This document shows positions 1 to 9,224 of a DNA stretch of 64,000 nucleotides, piece by piece; positions within the stretch are counted from its first letter, which is position 1; each line of letters begins with the position of its first letter. The DNA is taken from assembly GCA_045546275.1 (NCBI GenBank), contig JAZQCM010000015.1:53105-117104 (forward strand), read 5' to 3'. Origin of the DNA: RGIG1927 sp045546275 (lineage in GTDB: Bacteria > Bacillota > Clostridia > UMGS1883). The position numbers were made by a program, and so were the translations under genes. Below the pieces are notes generated by a model that was given only the letters and a program-made list of their open reading frames with translations, did no database searches and was not told the origin of the DNA.

Positions 1-1335
1 GGCGTTAAAGCTGTCGCCGTCCTTTGTGGCAAAAACCGTTGCGGCTGTGTCGGCAATCATTCTTAATGAAAACACCTTGTCAGATTTTCGACAATAATCG
101 GTTATATCAACACTTATCCATGCGCCTGTAGTTCCCGACTGAATGGGGATTGAACAAATAAGCTCGTCTGTGTAAGAGGGAGCGTTGTTCCAGTTTAATG
201 TTTTTTCGCTCCAGGTGCTGTTTTCGGTGGGGTACACGCTTATAATTCTTTCGCCGGGGTTTGTGGCACTTGTAACGTAGCCAACAAGGCGAGCAGAGGT
301 TATAAAGGTGTAGGGAATGTGGGTGGCATCAAATTTCACAAAGCCATCACGCCTTGCAGCAGCGCCCGAGGAGCCAAGGTTCATACTAATCTGTAGTTTG
401 TCAGGCTCTTCGGTGTTAAAAATATCTGTTGCATCGTTTTGCTTTGCAAAGGTGTCCTCCACTACGGGAATAATTGTTTTAAAAACGCCCTCGGGAGTTA
501 TCATAGGGTCGTCGTAGTACAAAACAATTTCGTTAACTCCGTCTTCGGTAACGGTAATTTCAGTTACGGACTTTTCCTTGTTAAACTCGTAGTTTGTTCC
601 CTGATAGCTGATAATCTTTGGAATATCGTGAGGGTAGTTATAAACACCTGTTGAAATTGACTGCATTGTAACACTTCGTGCAATTGTGTTATCCTGCTCG
701 TTTAAATATTTTACCGTAACAGGTGCAACAGTATTCTCCGAGGTAAAGCTAACCTCTAATGATGGCGAATACAAGGTTTCTCTTGAGTCAATTTTTGTGG
801 CACCTGTGTCACTTGACAGCATAAATGAAAATACGCCCTCGGAAAAATGCTCCTTAACAAAATCTGTTACATCAATTGTAATCCATATATCCTTGTTTGC
901 ATTTTTAACGTATTTCTGAAGATATGTGGTTATTGCGTCGGTGGTGGGCATGGGAGCACTGTTCCATGTTAAGGTGGATTCACTCCAGTCCGATGCAACG
1001 GGAAAAACTGTTATTGTTCGGTCGGCTTTGTTGGAAACTGTGTTTATGTGCATTTTTAACTTGGCACTTGTAAGAGTGGTCAAATCATATGAGCGCACAT
1101 CAAACTTTAAATACACATTCCTGTTTGCCGCTGCAGGCTTACTTCCGCCTGTGTTGGATGTGGTAATAAGGGATGCATTCATGCTTCCCACTGCGGTGTC
1201 AGGGTCACTTTCTTCACTGTAGCTGTCTTCGCTTACCATAATAGAGCAGCTCACACTTGCCGCACTTGCACTAAATGGCACAAAAAGAGTTGCCAGTAAA
1301 GAAAATGCCGTAATTAACGCTAAAAACTTTTTCAT
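1..1335 (-). CDS. Secreted CBM96/DNRLRE-domain protein, 5' part (3' end outside window)
   Basis: The reverse strand is open from an ATG at 1335 to the window edge, giving 445 codons with no stop; the C-terminus is missing. A GGAGGCGAT ribosome site lies just upstream of the ATG. Residues 1-27 form a signal peptide (KK, hydrophobic core, ASA). Two DNRLRE/CBM96-type beta domains follow, at about 30-195 and 290-445; each carries the family hallmark WSExTLxWNxAP (near 117-129 and 375-387). Between them, near 203-275, is a MucBP-like segment beginning VTVKYLNEQ. The family is extracellular and binds polysaccharide, so a surface or secreted carbohydrate-binding role is likely; any catalytic or anchoring domain would lie in the unseen part. 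It is divergent from pgk. Confidence 0.85.
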   Translation of the reverse strand, partial: MKKFLALITAFSLLATLFVPFSASAASVSCSIMVSEDSYSEESDPDTAVGSMNASLITTSNTGGSKPAAANRNVYLKFDVRSYDLTTLTSAKLKMHINTVSNKADRTITVFPVASDWSESTLTWNSAPMPTTDAITTYLQKYVKNANKDIWITIDVTDFVKEHFSEGVFSFMLSSDTGATKIDSRETLYSPSLEVSFTSENTVAPVTVKYLNEQDNTIARSVTMQSISTGVYNYPHDIPKIISYQGTNYEFNKEKSVTEITVTEDGVNEIVLYYDDPMITPEGVFKTIIPVVEDTFAKQNDATDIFNTEEPDKLQISMNLGSSGAAARRDGFVKFDATHIPYTFITSARLVGYVTSATNPGERIISVYPTENSTWSEKTLNWNNAPSYTDELICSIPIQSGTTGAWISVDITDYCRKSDKVFSLRMIADTAATVFATKDGDSFNA

Positions 1336-1361
1336 TTCATCGCCTCCAATATATCGATTCA

Positions 1362-1390
1362 ATTATACTACCATTATTTTTTTACTGCAA
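1362..1390 (-). promoter_or_regulatory. Promoter for the secreted CBM96 protein
   Basis: On the minus strand, TTGCAG (1390-1385) is followed by a 17-bp spacer and TATAAT (1367-1362), about 27 bases ahead of the start codon. It is back to back with the pgk promoter. Confidence 0.6.
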
Positions 1391-1444
1391 TATGCAGTTG
1401 CAGTTTTTTCTGTAAATAATGTGTAAATAAAAAGAAGAAAAATA

Positions 1445-1474
1445 TTGCAATTATGTAAGAATATGTGTTATAAT
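1445..1474 (+). promoter_or_regulatory. Promoter for pgk
   Basis: TTGCAA (1445-1450), an 18-bp spacer and an extended TGtTATAAT -10 (1466-1474). It lies 38 bases before the pgk start. Confidence 0.65.
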
Positions 1475-1512
1475 AACTACATGTGAAAAAAATATTTTAT
1501 GAGGTGATAGTT

Positions 1513-2694
1513 ATGTTAAACAAGAAAACACTTGAAGATGTTGAAGTAAGAGGTAAAAGAGTCCTCGTTCGTTGTGACTTCAACGTTCCCCTTGATGCAG
1601 AAGGCAATATCACAGATGAAAACAGAATTGTTGGCGCTATGCCCACAATCAACTATCTTGTAGAAAACGGCGCAAAGGTTATTCTTTGCTCTCATATGGG
1701 TAAGCCCAAGGGTGAACCCGTTCCTTCCATGAGTCTTGCACCTGTTGCAAAGAGACTTTCCGAAAAGCTTGGTAAGGAAGTAGTTTTTGCTGCTGACGAC
1801 ACAGTTGTTGGCGACAATGCAAAGGCAGCTGTAGCTGCAATGAACGACGGTGACGTTGTTCTTCTTGAAAACACACGTTACAGAAAAGAAGAAACAAAGA
1901 ACGTTGCTGAATTTTCTGCTGAACTTGCATCTTTGGCAGACGTATTTGTAAACGATGCTTTCGGTACAGCTCACCGTGCACACTGCTCCAACGTTGGTGT
2001 TGCTGAACACCTTCCTGCTGTAGGCGGTTACCTTATCAATAAGGAAATCGAATTTTTGGGCAATGCAGTTAATAACCCCGTTCGTCCCTTAGTAGCAGTA
2101 CTTGGCGGTTCCAAGGTTTCAAGTAAGATTTCCGTTATCGAAAACCTTCTTAAGAAGGTTGACAAGCTTATCATCGGTGGTGGCATGGCTTACACATTCA
2201 AGGCAGCTATGGGTCAGAAAACAGGTAACTCTCTTCTTGAAACAGATTATATTGAATATGCAAAGAAGATGCTCGATGAAGCAGGCGACAAGATTGTTCT
2301 TCCCATCGACACAGTTGTAGCAGACGATTTCAATAACGATGCTAACACACAGGTTGTTGAAGGCGATATTCCCGATGGTTGGGAAGGCTTGGACATCGGT
2401 CCTAAGAGTATTGCTCTCTTTAAGGAAACTCTTAAGGATGCAAAGACTGTTGTTTGGAACGGACCTATGGGCGTATTCGAAATGAGTAACTTTGCTAAGG
2501 GTACCAACGAAATCGCTTCCATGCTCGCTGAACTTGATGCTGTTACAGTTATCGGCGGCGGCGATAGCGTTGCAGCTGTTAACCAGGCAGGCTTGGGCGA
2601 CAAGATGAGTCACATCTCCACAGGTGGCGGTGCTTCTCTTGAATTCCTTGAAGGTAAGGAACTTCCCGGTATCGTAGCATTACTTGATAAATAA
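1513..2694 (+). CDS. pgk: Phosphoglycerate kinase
   Basis: Converts 1,3-bisphosphoglycerate and ADP to 3-phosphoglycerate and ATP in cytosolic glycolysis. The 393 residues match the usual bacterial length. The N-terminal lobe carries the substrate signature RVLVRCDFNVPL (about 16-27) and the SHMGKP motif; the C-terminal nucleotide lobe carries GGSKVSSKI, GGGMAYTF, VWNGPMGVFE and GGGDSVAAV. I chose the ATG at 1513 because GAGGTGA sits 6-12 bases upstream; an in-frame GTG at 1483 is too close to the -10 box to be likely. It is first in a pgk-tpiA-gpmI run and its codon use looks optimised for high expression. Confidence 0.98.
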   Translation: MLNKKTLEDVEVRGKRVLVRCDFNVPLDAEGNITDENRIVGAMPTINYLVENGAKVILCSHMGKPKGEPVPSMSLAPVAKRLSEKLGKEVVFAADDTVVGDNAKAAVAAMNDGDVVLLENTRYRKEETKNVAEFSAELASLADVFVNDAFGTAHRAHCSNVGVAEHLPAVGGYLINKEIEFLGNAVNNPVRPLVAVLGGSKVSSKISVIENLLKKVDKLIIGGGMAYTFKAAMGQKTGNSLLETDYIEYAKKMLDEAGDKIVLPIDTVVADDFNNDANTQVVEGDIPDGWEGLDIGPKSIALFKETLKDAKTVVWNGPMGVFEMSNFAKGTNEIASMLAELDAVTVIGGGDSVAAVNQAGLGDKMSHISTGGGASLEFLEGKELPGIVALLDK

Positions 2695-2705
2695 TTTTTA
2701 AAATA

Positions 2706-2738
2706 AAGCGGTCACACGCAGAGCGCGTGACCGCTTTT
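2706..2738 (+). terminator. Hairpin between pgk and tpiA
   Basis: A 10-bp stem (2706-2715 with 2727-2736) extended by three more G-C pairs after one mismatch, then only TTTT. It looks like a partial terminator or an RNA-stabilising hairpin rather than a full stop, because tpiA has no obvious promoter of its own. Confidence 0.6.
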
Positions 2739-2767
2739 GATGAATAATAGAAAGGATGAATTTTATT

Positions 2768-3517
2768 ATGGCAAGAAAAATTTTAGCAGCAGGTAACTGG
2801 AAAATGAATATGACACCCTCTGAAGCAAAGCAGCTTATCACAGAGCTTGTTGAAAAGTGCAAGGGTGCAAAGAACGATGTTTTGGTATGTCCTCCCTTGG
2901 TTGACCTTCCTGCAGTTTTGGAAATTGCAAAGGGCACAAACGTAAAGGTTGGCGCACAGAACTTCTACTACATGGACAAGGGTGCTTACACAGGTGAAGT
3001 AAGTGCTGACATGTTAAAGGATTTAGGCGTTGAATATGTTATTATCGGTCACAGTGAAAGACGTGAATACTTCTCGGAAACTGATGAAATCATCAACAAG
3101 AAGGTTACAAAGGCGCTCGAAAAGGGTCTTATCCCTGTTCTTTGCTGTGGTGAAAGCCTTCAGCAGAGAGAAGATAATGTAACATTTGACTTTATCCGCA
3201 CACAGATTAAGATTGCTCTCCGCGGTGTGTCCCGTGAAGACATGACAAAGATTGTTATTGCTTACGAACCCATCTGGGCTATTGGTACAGGTAAGGTTGC
3301 TACAAGCGAACAGGCAAATGAAGTTTGTGCTGATATCCGTAACTGCCTTGCAGCTATCTACGACCAGGAAACAGCTGACAACACAACTATTCTCTATGGT
3401 GGTAGCGTAAACAAGGACTGTGCTGCTGAGCTTTTCGCAATGAGCGACATTGACGGCGGTCTTGTTGGCGGTGCTTCACTTAAGAGTGAAGACTTCTCCA
3501 TCATTGCAAATGCGTAA
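2768..3517 (+). CDS. tpiA: Triosephosphate isomerase
   Basis: Interconverts dihydroxyacetone phosphate and glyceraldehyde-3-phosphate. The 249-residue protein starts MARKILAAGNWKMN, with the catalytic Lys in GNWKMN. It has the catalytic His in IIGHSERR, the catalytic Glu in the family signature AYEPIWAIGTGK (flexible loop 6 follows) and the phosphate-binding YGGSV and GGLVGGASL. The ATG at 2768 is preferred over the one at 2756, which lies inside the AAGGA ribosome site. It sits between two hairpins in the glycolytic cluster. Confidence 0.97.
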   Translation: MARKILAAGNWKMNMTPSEAKQLITELVEKCKGAKNDVLVCPPLVDLPAVLEIAKGTNVKVGAQNFYYMDKGAYTGEVSADMLKDLGVEYVIIGHSERREYFSETDEIINKKVTKALEKGLIPVLCCGESLQQREDNVTFDFIRTQIKIALRGVSREDMTKIVIAYEPIWAIGTGKVATSEQANEVCADIRNCLAAIYDQETADNTTILYGGSVNKDCAAELFAMSDIDGGLVGGASLKSEDFSIIANA

Positions 3518-3560
3518 AATCTTCCGCCATCTTGCACTTTTACGCAATTTAAAGAAAACA

Positions 3561-3589
3561 AACAAACTCCGCATTGCGGAGTTTGTTTT
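3561..3589 (+). terminator. Hairpin between tpiA and gpmI
   Basis: A long stem with the core ACTCCGC-att-GCGGAGT, flanked by complementary A-rich and T-rich arms and ending TTTT. The same core recurs in the terminator at 44199-44250. Confidence 0.7.
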
Positions 3590-3609
3590 GAACGGAAAGG
3601 ATAATTACT

Positions 3610-5124
3610 ATGAGTAAAAAACCTGTTGCGCTTATCATCATGGACGGTTATGGTATTAACAAGTCTACTGAGGGTAACGCTATTTATGAGGCAAAAACTC
3701 CTAACCTTGACAAGTATTTTAAAGAATGTGCAAACACAACAATTGCAGCCTCCGGTCTTGACGTTGGTCTTCCTGACGGTCAGATGGGCAACAGCGAGGT
3801 TGGCCACACAAACATTGGTGCAGGCAGAGTTGTTTACCAAATGCTTGTTAAGATTACAAAGGACATAGAAGACGGTACAATTTTAAAGAACAAGGCTCTT
3901 TGCGACGCTATGGAAAACGCAAAGGGTAAGGCATTGCACCTTATGGGTCTTCTTTCTCCCGGTGGTGTACATTCCCACAACACACACCTTTACGGTCTTA
4001 TTAAGATGGCAAAGGGTATGGGCGTTGAAAAGGTTTATGTTCACACATTCTTAGACGGACGTGACGTTCCTCCTTCCTCTGCTGCTGAATATATGGCAGA
4101 ATTGCAGGAAGAAATCAATAAAATCGGTCTTGGCTCCATTGCAACAGTTGCAGGCAGATTTTACGCAATGGACCGTGACAACGCATGGGACAGAGTTGAA
4201 AAGGCATATGCTGCACTTGTTTACGGCGAAGGCGTGGAAGAAAATGATGCAGTTGAGGCTGTTAAAAATTCCTATGCAAACGGCGTAACTGACGAATTTA
4301 TGCTTCCCACAGTATGCGACAAGGAAGGAATGATTAAAGAAGGCGACTCTGTTATCTTCTTTAACTTCCGTCCCGACAGAGCAAGACAGCTCACAAGAAC
4401 TTTCGTTGACCCTGCATTCAGCGGCTTTGAAAGAAGAGGCGGCTATTTCCCCGTACATTTTGTATGTATGGCTCAGTACGATGCTGAAATGCCCAACGTA
4501 ACAGTTGCATATCCCCCCGAAGAATTAACAATGACACTTGGTGAATACCTTTCAAAGAAAAACCTTACTCAGCTTAGAATTGCTGAAACACAGAAGTATG
4601 CTCACGTAACATTCTTCTTCAACGGCGGTGAAGAAAAGCAGTTTGAGGGCGAAGACAGAATTCTTATCAAGTCACCCGATGTTGAAACCTTTGATATGAA
4701 ACCCGAAATGAGCGCATACGAGGTTTGCGACGCGGTTTTGGAGGCAATTGAAGCAGATAAGTTTGATGTTATCATTCTTAACTACGCAAACTGTGACATG
4801 GTTGGTCACACAGGTATCATTCCTGCGGCAGTTGCAGCTGTTGAAGCTGTTGACACCTGCGTAGGCAAAATGGTGGATGCAATTTTGGCAAAGGGCGGCG
4901 TGGCTTGTATCACAGCTGACCATGGTAATGCTGACCAGATGATTGACCCCGACACAAAGGGTCCCTTCACAGCACACACAACAAATCCTGTTCCCTTTAT
5001 TGTAGTGGGCGAGGATTGCGAGCTTCGTGAGGGTGGCAGACTTGCCGACATTGCTCCTACAATGCTTCAGATTCTTGGAATTGAAAAGCCTTGTGAAATG
5101 ACAGGCGAAAGTCTTATAAAATAA
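3610..5124 (+). CDS. gpmI: 2,3-bisphosphoglycerate-independent phosphoglycerate mutase
   Basis: Isomerises 3-phosphoglycerate to 2-phosphoglycerate with a dimanganese centre. The 504 residues are typical. The N-terminal metal motif is LIIMDGYG (8-15) and the phosphoserine nucleophile is Ser62 in MGNSEVGHTN. The transferase domain carries HTFLDGRDVPP and the RPDRARQL motif; the C-terminal metal-binding ITADHGNADQM completes the alkaline-phosphatase-like site. AAAGGATA precedes the ATG. It is the last gene of the glycolytic run and ends at a strong hairpin. Confidence 0.98.
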   Translation: MSKKPVALIIMDGYGINKSTEGNAIYEAKTPNLDKYFKECANTTIAASGLDVGLPDGQMGNSEVGHTNIGAGRVVYQMLVKITKDIEDGTILKNKALCDAMENAKGKALHLMGLLSPGGVHSHNTHLYGLIKMAKGMGVEKVYVHTFLDGRDVPPSSAAEYMAELQEEINKIGLGSIATVAGRFYAMDRDNAWDRVEKAYAALVYGEGVEENDAVEAVKNSYANGVTDEFMLPTVCDKEGMIKEGDSVIFFNFRPDRARQLTRTFVDPAFSGFERRGGYFPVHFVCMAQYDAEMPNVTVAYPPEELTMTLGEYLSKKNLTQLRIAETQKYAHVTFFFNGGEEKQFEGEDRILIKSPDVETFDMKPEMSAYEVCDAVLEAIEADKFDVIILNYANCDMVGHTGIIPAAVAAVEAVDTCVGKMVDAILAKGGVACITADHGNADQMIDPDTKGPFTAHTTNPVPFIVVGEDCELREGGRLADIAPTMLQILGIEKPCEMTGESLIK

Positions 5125-5127
5125 AAT

Positions 5128-5154
5128 TAAAGGGGGTGCGCAAGCACCCCTTTT
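5128..5154 (+). terminator. Terminator after gpmI
   Basis: GGGGTGC-gcaa-GCACCCC stem with A-rich 5' flank and TTTT 3' flank, three bases after the gpmI stop. Confidence 0.75.
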
Positions 5155-5172
5155 ATACTTTGCGGAGGATAT

Positions 5173-5772
5173 ATGAAGTTTAGTATTGATTACAGTCGTA
5201 TATTTTTTGATAAATATCCTCTTGATTTGGAGGAAAAAAGAAAAAACGCACATTACATATTGAATAAAATCCTTTTGGAAACCATGGGCGAAGATAACTT
5301 TTCAATTGAAGCTGATTTTGTCACAATAGGCGAAAACGATTTTGGCAAAATAATGGAGTTTATAAGCTCTCTGGAGATGTTGAAGGAGGAGTTTTTTATT
5401 CTTGTAAAAGAGGATAAAACAAAGCCCGAAATTGAAAAACCCAAGCGTGACAGCATTGAAGAATTTGTGTATAAAAATTATCAGTATTACTATCTTACCC
5501 CAATGTATCTTTGCGACAAGCTTGAATTTAAAAGGCACGAAGCCGACAGTAAAATGCGCAAAAAGCACAATATGACCCTTGCCGCATTTATCAAAAAGGT
5601 AAGAGTGGAGAAGGCTTGTGAAATGCTTGACATGGGCTTTAACAACGAAAAAGCAGCTGAGCTTTCAGGCTTGGGCTCAGTAAAAACTCTCAGACATGCA
5701 TTCAAAAGCATTCTGGGCAAAATGCCAAGTGAGTATAAGGTGCGACAACTTGACATAAAATTGGACGAATGA
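5173..5772 (+). CDS. AraC-family-like transcriptional regulator
   Basis: 199 residues starting 3-5 bases after GGAGGA. The C-terminal half (about 95-192) reads as an AraC/XylS double helix-turn-helix: RVEKACEMLDMGF, then NEKAAELSGLGS and the closing FKSILGKMPSEY, which is the family's 'F(K)xxxGxxPxxYR' end. The N-terminal 90 residues are charged, predicted helical and not a cupin or other ligand domain I recognise. It lies directly upstream of the licD-flippase-gpsA genes, so local regulation of these is plausible, but nothing in the sequence proves the target. Confidence 0.75.
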   Translation: MKFSIDYSRIFFDKYPLDLEEKRKNAHYILNKILLETMGEDNFSIEADFVTIGENDFGKIMEFISSLEMLKEEFFILVKEDKTKPEIEKPKRDSIEEFVYKNYQYYYLTPMYLCDKLEFKRHEADSKMRKKHNMTLAAFIKKVRVEKACEMLDMGFNNEKAAELSGLGSVKTLRHAFKSILGKMPSEYKVRQLDIKLDE

Positions 5773-5822
5773 TATAATTTAATATGTGAAACTGGGTTAT
5801 TATATGAAATTGGCGGTGTGGT

Positions 5823-6695
5823 ATGGATAAGGACTTTTTAAAAGGTGAAACCCGTTGTGACTTTTTTGTTGACGAAACAATGAAAAAGGTGTGGCTTTGT
5901 GACATGGAGCTTTTAAAGGTAATGGAAAGCATATGTGAAAAGCATAATATTAAATGGTTTGCTGACGGTGGCACCCTTTTAGGTGCTGTAAGGCACAAGG
6001 GTTTTATTCCATGGGATGACGACATTGATATTCAGATGCTCAGGAGCGATTACGACAAATTTATAGAAGCTTGTAAAAGTGAATTGAATGAGCCTTACTT
6101 TTTGCAATGGTCGGGTAGTGAAAAAGGCTTTCAACCCTGGCATGCAAAGCTTCGTGACAACCAAACAACAGGCAGCACAAGATTTGAAAGTGAATGCTTT
6201 CCCGAATGGCACCGAGGTATTTTTATAGATATTTTTCCGCTTGACAATGTGCCCGATGGTAAAATAAGCTATTTTTTACATATGACTTATCTTAAAATTT
6301 TCCGCCTGCTTCTTTTAGGCTTTGAGGTGCCCCGTTCGCCCTCAGCAAAGAAAATTTCCAAGATTTTTGCGTTTTTTGTGTTGGGTTTTTTAAACCTTTT
6401 CACAAGCCACGAAAAGCTTTGTGAAAAATATTTGAAAAAAGTTAAAAGTGTTAAAGGTAACACAAAAAAAGTTGGGGTAACTGCTTTTCGTCCGGGGGTA
6501 AAAAAGTATGAGTGGCGAAGAGAATTGTTTGAAAACACAGTTGAATTACCCTTTGAATGGCGTACTGTTACTTGCCCCGAAAATTATCATGAAAGACTTA
6601 GCGTTCAGTACGGCGAGGATTATATGGTGTTTAAAAAAGGCACCGCGCAGCATACAACAATTTATTTTGACCCCGATAAACCCTACAATAAATGA
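5823..6695 (+). CDS. LicD family phosphotransferase
   Basis: 290 residues with the LicD core (about 30-120): WFADGGTLLGAVRHKGF followed by PWDDDIDI, the metal-binding nucleotidyltransferase-fold motif, then HRGIFIDIFPLDNVP. LicD proteins move phosphocholine or related phospho-groups from CDP-activated donors onto surface glycans or teichoic acids; the substrate here cannot be told. There is a hydrophobic stretch near 150-200. It overlaps the next gene region by ATGA coupling and is followed by a flippase and gpsA, which fits synthesis and decoration of a surface polymer. Confidence 0.9.
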   Translation: MDKDFLKGETRCDFFVDETMKKVWLCDMELLKVMESICEKHNIKWFADGGTLLGAVRHKGFIPWDDDIDIQMLRSDYDKFIEACKSELNEPYFLQWSGSEKGFQPWHAKLRDNQTTGSTRFESECFPEWHRGIFIDIFPLDNVPDGKISYFLHMTYLKIFRLLLLGFEVPRSPSAKKISKIFAFFVLGFLNLFTSHEKLCEKYLKKVKSVKGNTKKVGVTAFRPGVKKYEWRRELFENTVELPFEWRTVTCPENYHERLSVQYGEDYMVFKKGTAQHTTIYFDPDKPYNK

Positions 6696-6703
6696 GGTGC
6701 AAC

Positions 6704-8239
6704 ATGGCAAAGAGCAATTCAAGGCTTAAAAATTCAATACGCAATTCAGCCTTTGGTCTTTTTGCCGAGGTTACAACTCTTATTCTTGGCTTTTTAGTAC
6801 GAAGTGTGTTTGTAAAAACCTTAGCGGAAGACTACTTGGGAGTAAACGGTCTTTTTACAAACATTCTGCAGGTGTTGAGCTTTGCGGAATTGGGCATAGG
6901 CAATGCAATTGTTTTCAGCCTGTACAAGCCAATACGTGACAAAGACAATGATAAAATAAAACAATATGTGTATTTTTACAAGTCGGCATATCGCATAATC
7001 GGTGTGGTTGTGCTGGTATTGGGGCTTTTGCTTGTTCCTTTTTTGAATATAATTATTGTAGACAAGCCAAACATTCCCGACAATCTCACCATCATTTATC
7101 TTTTGTACCTTGCAAACACGGTGCTTTCTTACTTTATGGTGTGGAAGCGCACCTTTATGACCGCAAACCAGGAACGATATATTGGCACTGTGGTTGAGCA
7201 GATTTTTACCATAATTCAGGTAATTGTGCAGATTGTTATCTTGTACACAACACATGATTTCATTTTGTATCTTACAACAATGATTGTGTCTAATCAGGTG
7301 CGAAATGTAATCATTGCAAAAATTTGCTCAAAAAGATACCCTGTGGTTAACGAAAAACCAAGTGTTCAATTAACTAAGACAGAACAAAAGAGTATTTTTG
7401 AAAATGTAAAGGCTCTTTTTGTATATAAATTGTCAGGCGTTGTGCTTGGCAGCACCGACAACATTTTAATACAGGCAATTATTAATTTCAGAAGTGTGAG
7501 CTTGTACTCCAACTATTCCATGATTATTACAAATTTCCGACTTCTTGCAAACCAGCTTTTGAACGGCATTACTGCAAGTGTGGGGGATTTGAATGCATCG
7601 GAGGACAATAAGGCAAAAGAGGGGGTTTTCTTCAAGCTTTTGTTTGTGTCCTTCTGGTTATACAGCTTTTTGTGTGTAGGCTTTGTGTGCACGGTGGAAT
7701 ATCTTATATCGGCATGGTTAGGTTATCATTTCACTTTGCAAGCAGAGGTTGTTATGGCAATTGCATTTTCCTTTTATGTGGAGGGTATGCAGTTTGCAGG
7801 CTTTACCTACCGCACAACAATGGGACTTTTCCGCGAAAGCGTGGTAGCTCCTGTTGTAAGCGCAATAATCAATATAGTATTAAGCATAGTTTTAGGTTAC
7901 AGCATGGGCATGAGCGGTATATTTATTGCAACAGGTATTTCCCGCCTTGTAACCACCACATGGGTGGACGGTTATTTAGTGTTTAAAAAAAGGCTTAATA
8001 AGTCGCCCATAAAATTTTTTGTAACATATGTTATGTACTTTTTGTTTGCAGCTGTTATGGCAATAGTTTTGCAAACAACCCTTGGCTTGTTTGATTTTTA
8101 CGGCTGGATGGGCTTTATAAAGGCGGCTCTTATCGTAGCTTTGGTTTACAACATAGTTTTCGTGTACATTTTCGGAACTACAACAAAGGTTTTTCATGAG
8201 GTTTTAAAAATGTTTTTTAAGAGAGGTAAAAGGATATGA
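6704..8239 (+). CDS. Wzx/MATE-like polysaccharide flippase
   Basis: 511 residues, almost all hydrophobic helices (about 12-14 predicted) with short charged loops, beginning RLKNSIRNSAFGLFAEVTTL and followed by LGFLVRSVFVKTLAEDYLG, the typical start of the polysaccharide_synt/Wzx family in Bacillota. Such proteins turn lipid-linked sugar units across the membrane. GAGGTG at 6694-6699 favours the ATG at 6704. It is tightly coupled to licD and overlaps gpsA by ATGA. No polymerase or glycosyltransferase accompanies it in the window, so its substrate is unknown. Confidence 0.88.
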   Translation: MAKSNSRLKNSIRNSAFGLFAEVTTLILGFLVRSVFVKTLAEDYLGVNGLFTNILQVLSFAELGIGNAIVFSLYKPIRDKDNDKIKQYVYFYKSAYRIIGVVVLVLGLLLVPFLNIIIVDKPNIPDNLTIIYLLYLANTVLSYFMVWKRTFMTANQERYIGTVVEQIFTIIQVIVQIVILYTTHDFILYLTTMIVSNQVRNVIIAKICSKRYPVVNEKPSVQLTKTEQKSIFENVKALFVYKLSGVVLGSTDNILIQAIINFRSVSLYSNYSMIITNFRLLANQLLNGITASVGDLNASEDNKAKEGVFFKLLFVSFWLYSFLCVGFVCTVEYLISAWLGYHFTLQAEVVMAIAFSFYVEGMQFAGFTYRTTMGLFRESVVAPVVSAIINIVLSIVLGYSMGMSGIFIATGISRLVTTTWVDGYLVFKKRLNKSPIKFFVTYVMYFLFAAVMAIVLQTTLGLFDFYGWMGFIKAALIVALVYNIVFVYIFGTTTKVFHEVLKMFFKRGKRI

Positions 8240-9222
8240 CAAAAATTTCGGTAATAGGTGCAGGCACATGGGGCATGGCTTTGGCAAGACTTCTGGCGGT
8301 AAAAGAACACAAGGTAGTTGTGTGGTCCGCAATTGAAAGTGAAATTGACTATCTCTCCGAAAACAGACAGCACCCCATTTTAAAAGAAATGGTTATTCCC
8401 GAAAGCATGGAATTCACAAAAAGCCTTGAGGAGGCAGTTTCAGACTGTGACATTATACTCATGGCTGTTCCCTCGGTTTTTGTACGCTCCACAAGTGAAA
8501 AAATAAAGCCTTATTATAAGGACAACATGGTTATTGTGGATGTTGCAAAGGGCATGGAAGCGGAAACGCTCTTTTCCATGAGCGAAGTGATAAAGGATGT
8601 AATTTGTGAAAGTAAGGTTGTGGCACTGACAGGTCCCACCCACGCAGAGGAGGTTGCATTTGACCTTCCCACTGCAATTGTTGCAGCCTGTGAGGACAAA
8701 AAAACTGCAGAATATGTGCAGGATGTTTTCATGACCGACACCTTCAGAGTGTATACAAATACCGATGTTAAGGCGGTGGAATTTGCAGGTGCAATTAAAA
8801 ACGTTATGGCATTGGGGGTGGGCATTTCCCGCGGACTTGGCTATGGCGACAATGCAACTGCCGCACTCATAACCCGTGGGCTTGCTGAAATTGTAAGGTT
8901 AGGCACAGTAATGGGTTGCGGTAAAGAAGGCTTTTTCGGCTTGGCAGGTGTGGGCGACTTGATTGTTACCTGCACAAGTGTCCATAGCCGTAACCACAAA
9001 GCAGGCAGACTTATTGGCCAGGGAAAAAGTGCCGAGGAGGCAAAAAAAGAGGTTGGCATGGTTGTGGAGGGCATTAATATGCTTCCTGCCGCAATGAAGC
9101 TCATTAAAAAGTACAATGTGGAAATGCCAATTGTGGAAAAGGTTGACGCGGTAGTAAATCATAATATGAATCCTAAAGAAGCCGTTGCCCTTCTTATGGG
9201 CAGAGATCGGAAAGGGGAATAA
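8236..9222 (+). CDS. gpsA: NAD(P)-dependent glycerol-3-phosphate dehydrogenase
   Basis: Reduces dihydroxyacetone phosphate to sn-glycerol-3-phosphate, the backbone for phospholipids and for glycerol-phosphate polymers. 328 residues: Rossmann motif GAGTWGMALARLL (about 8-20), AVPSVFVR, LTGPTHAEEVA and the catalytic Lys in FAGAIKNVMALGVG, then GDNATAALITRGLAE. The start overlaps the flippase stop by four bases with AAAGGA upstream, so the two are translationally coupled. PlsY, the consumer of its product, lies at 21.5 kb. Confidence 0.97.
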   Translation: MTKISVIGAGTWGMALARLLAVKEHKVVVWSAIESEIDYLSENRQHPILKEMVIPESMEFTKSLEEAVSDCDIILMAVPSVFVRSTSEKIKPYYKDNMVIVDVAKGMEAETLFSMSEVIKDVICESKVVALTGPTHAEEVAFDLPTAIVAACEDKKTAEYVQDVFMTDTFRVYTNTDVKAVEFAGAIKNVMALGVGISRGLGYGDNATAALITRGLAEIVRLGTVMGCGKEGFFGLAGVGDLIVTCTSVHSRNHKAGRLIGQGKSAEEAKKEVGMVVEGINMLPAAMKLIKKYNVEMPIVEKVDAVVNHNMNPKEAVALLMGRDRKGE

Positions 9223-9224
9223 AT

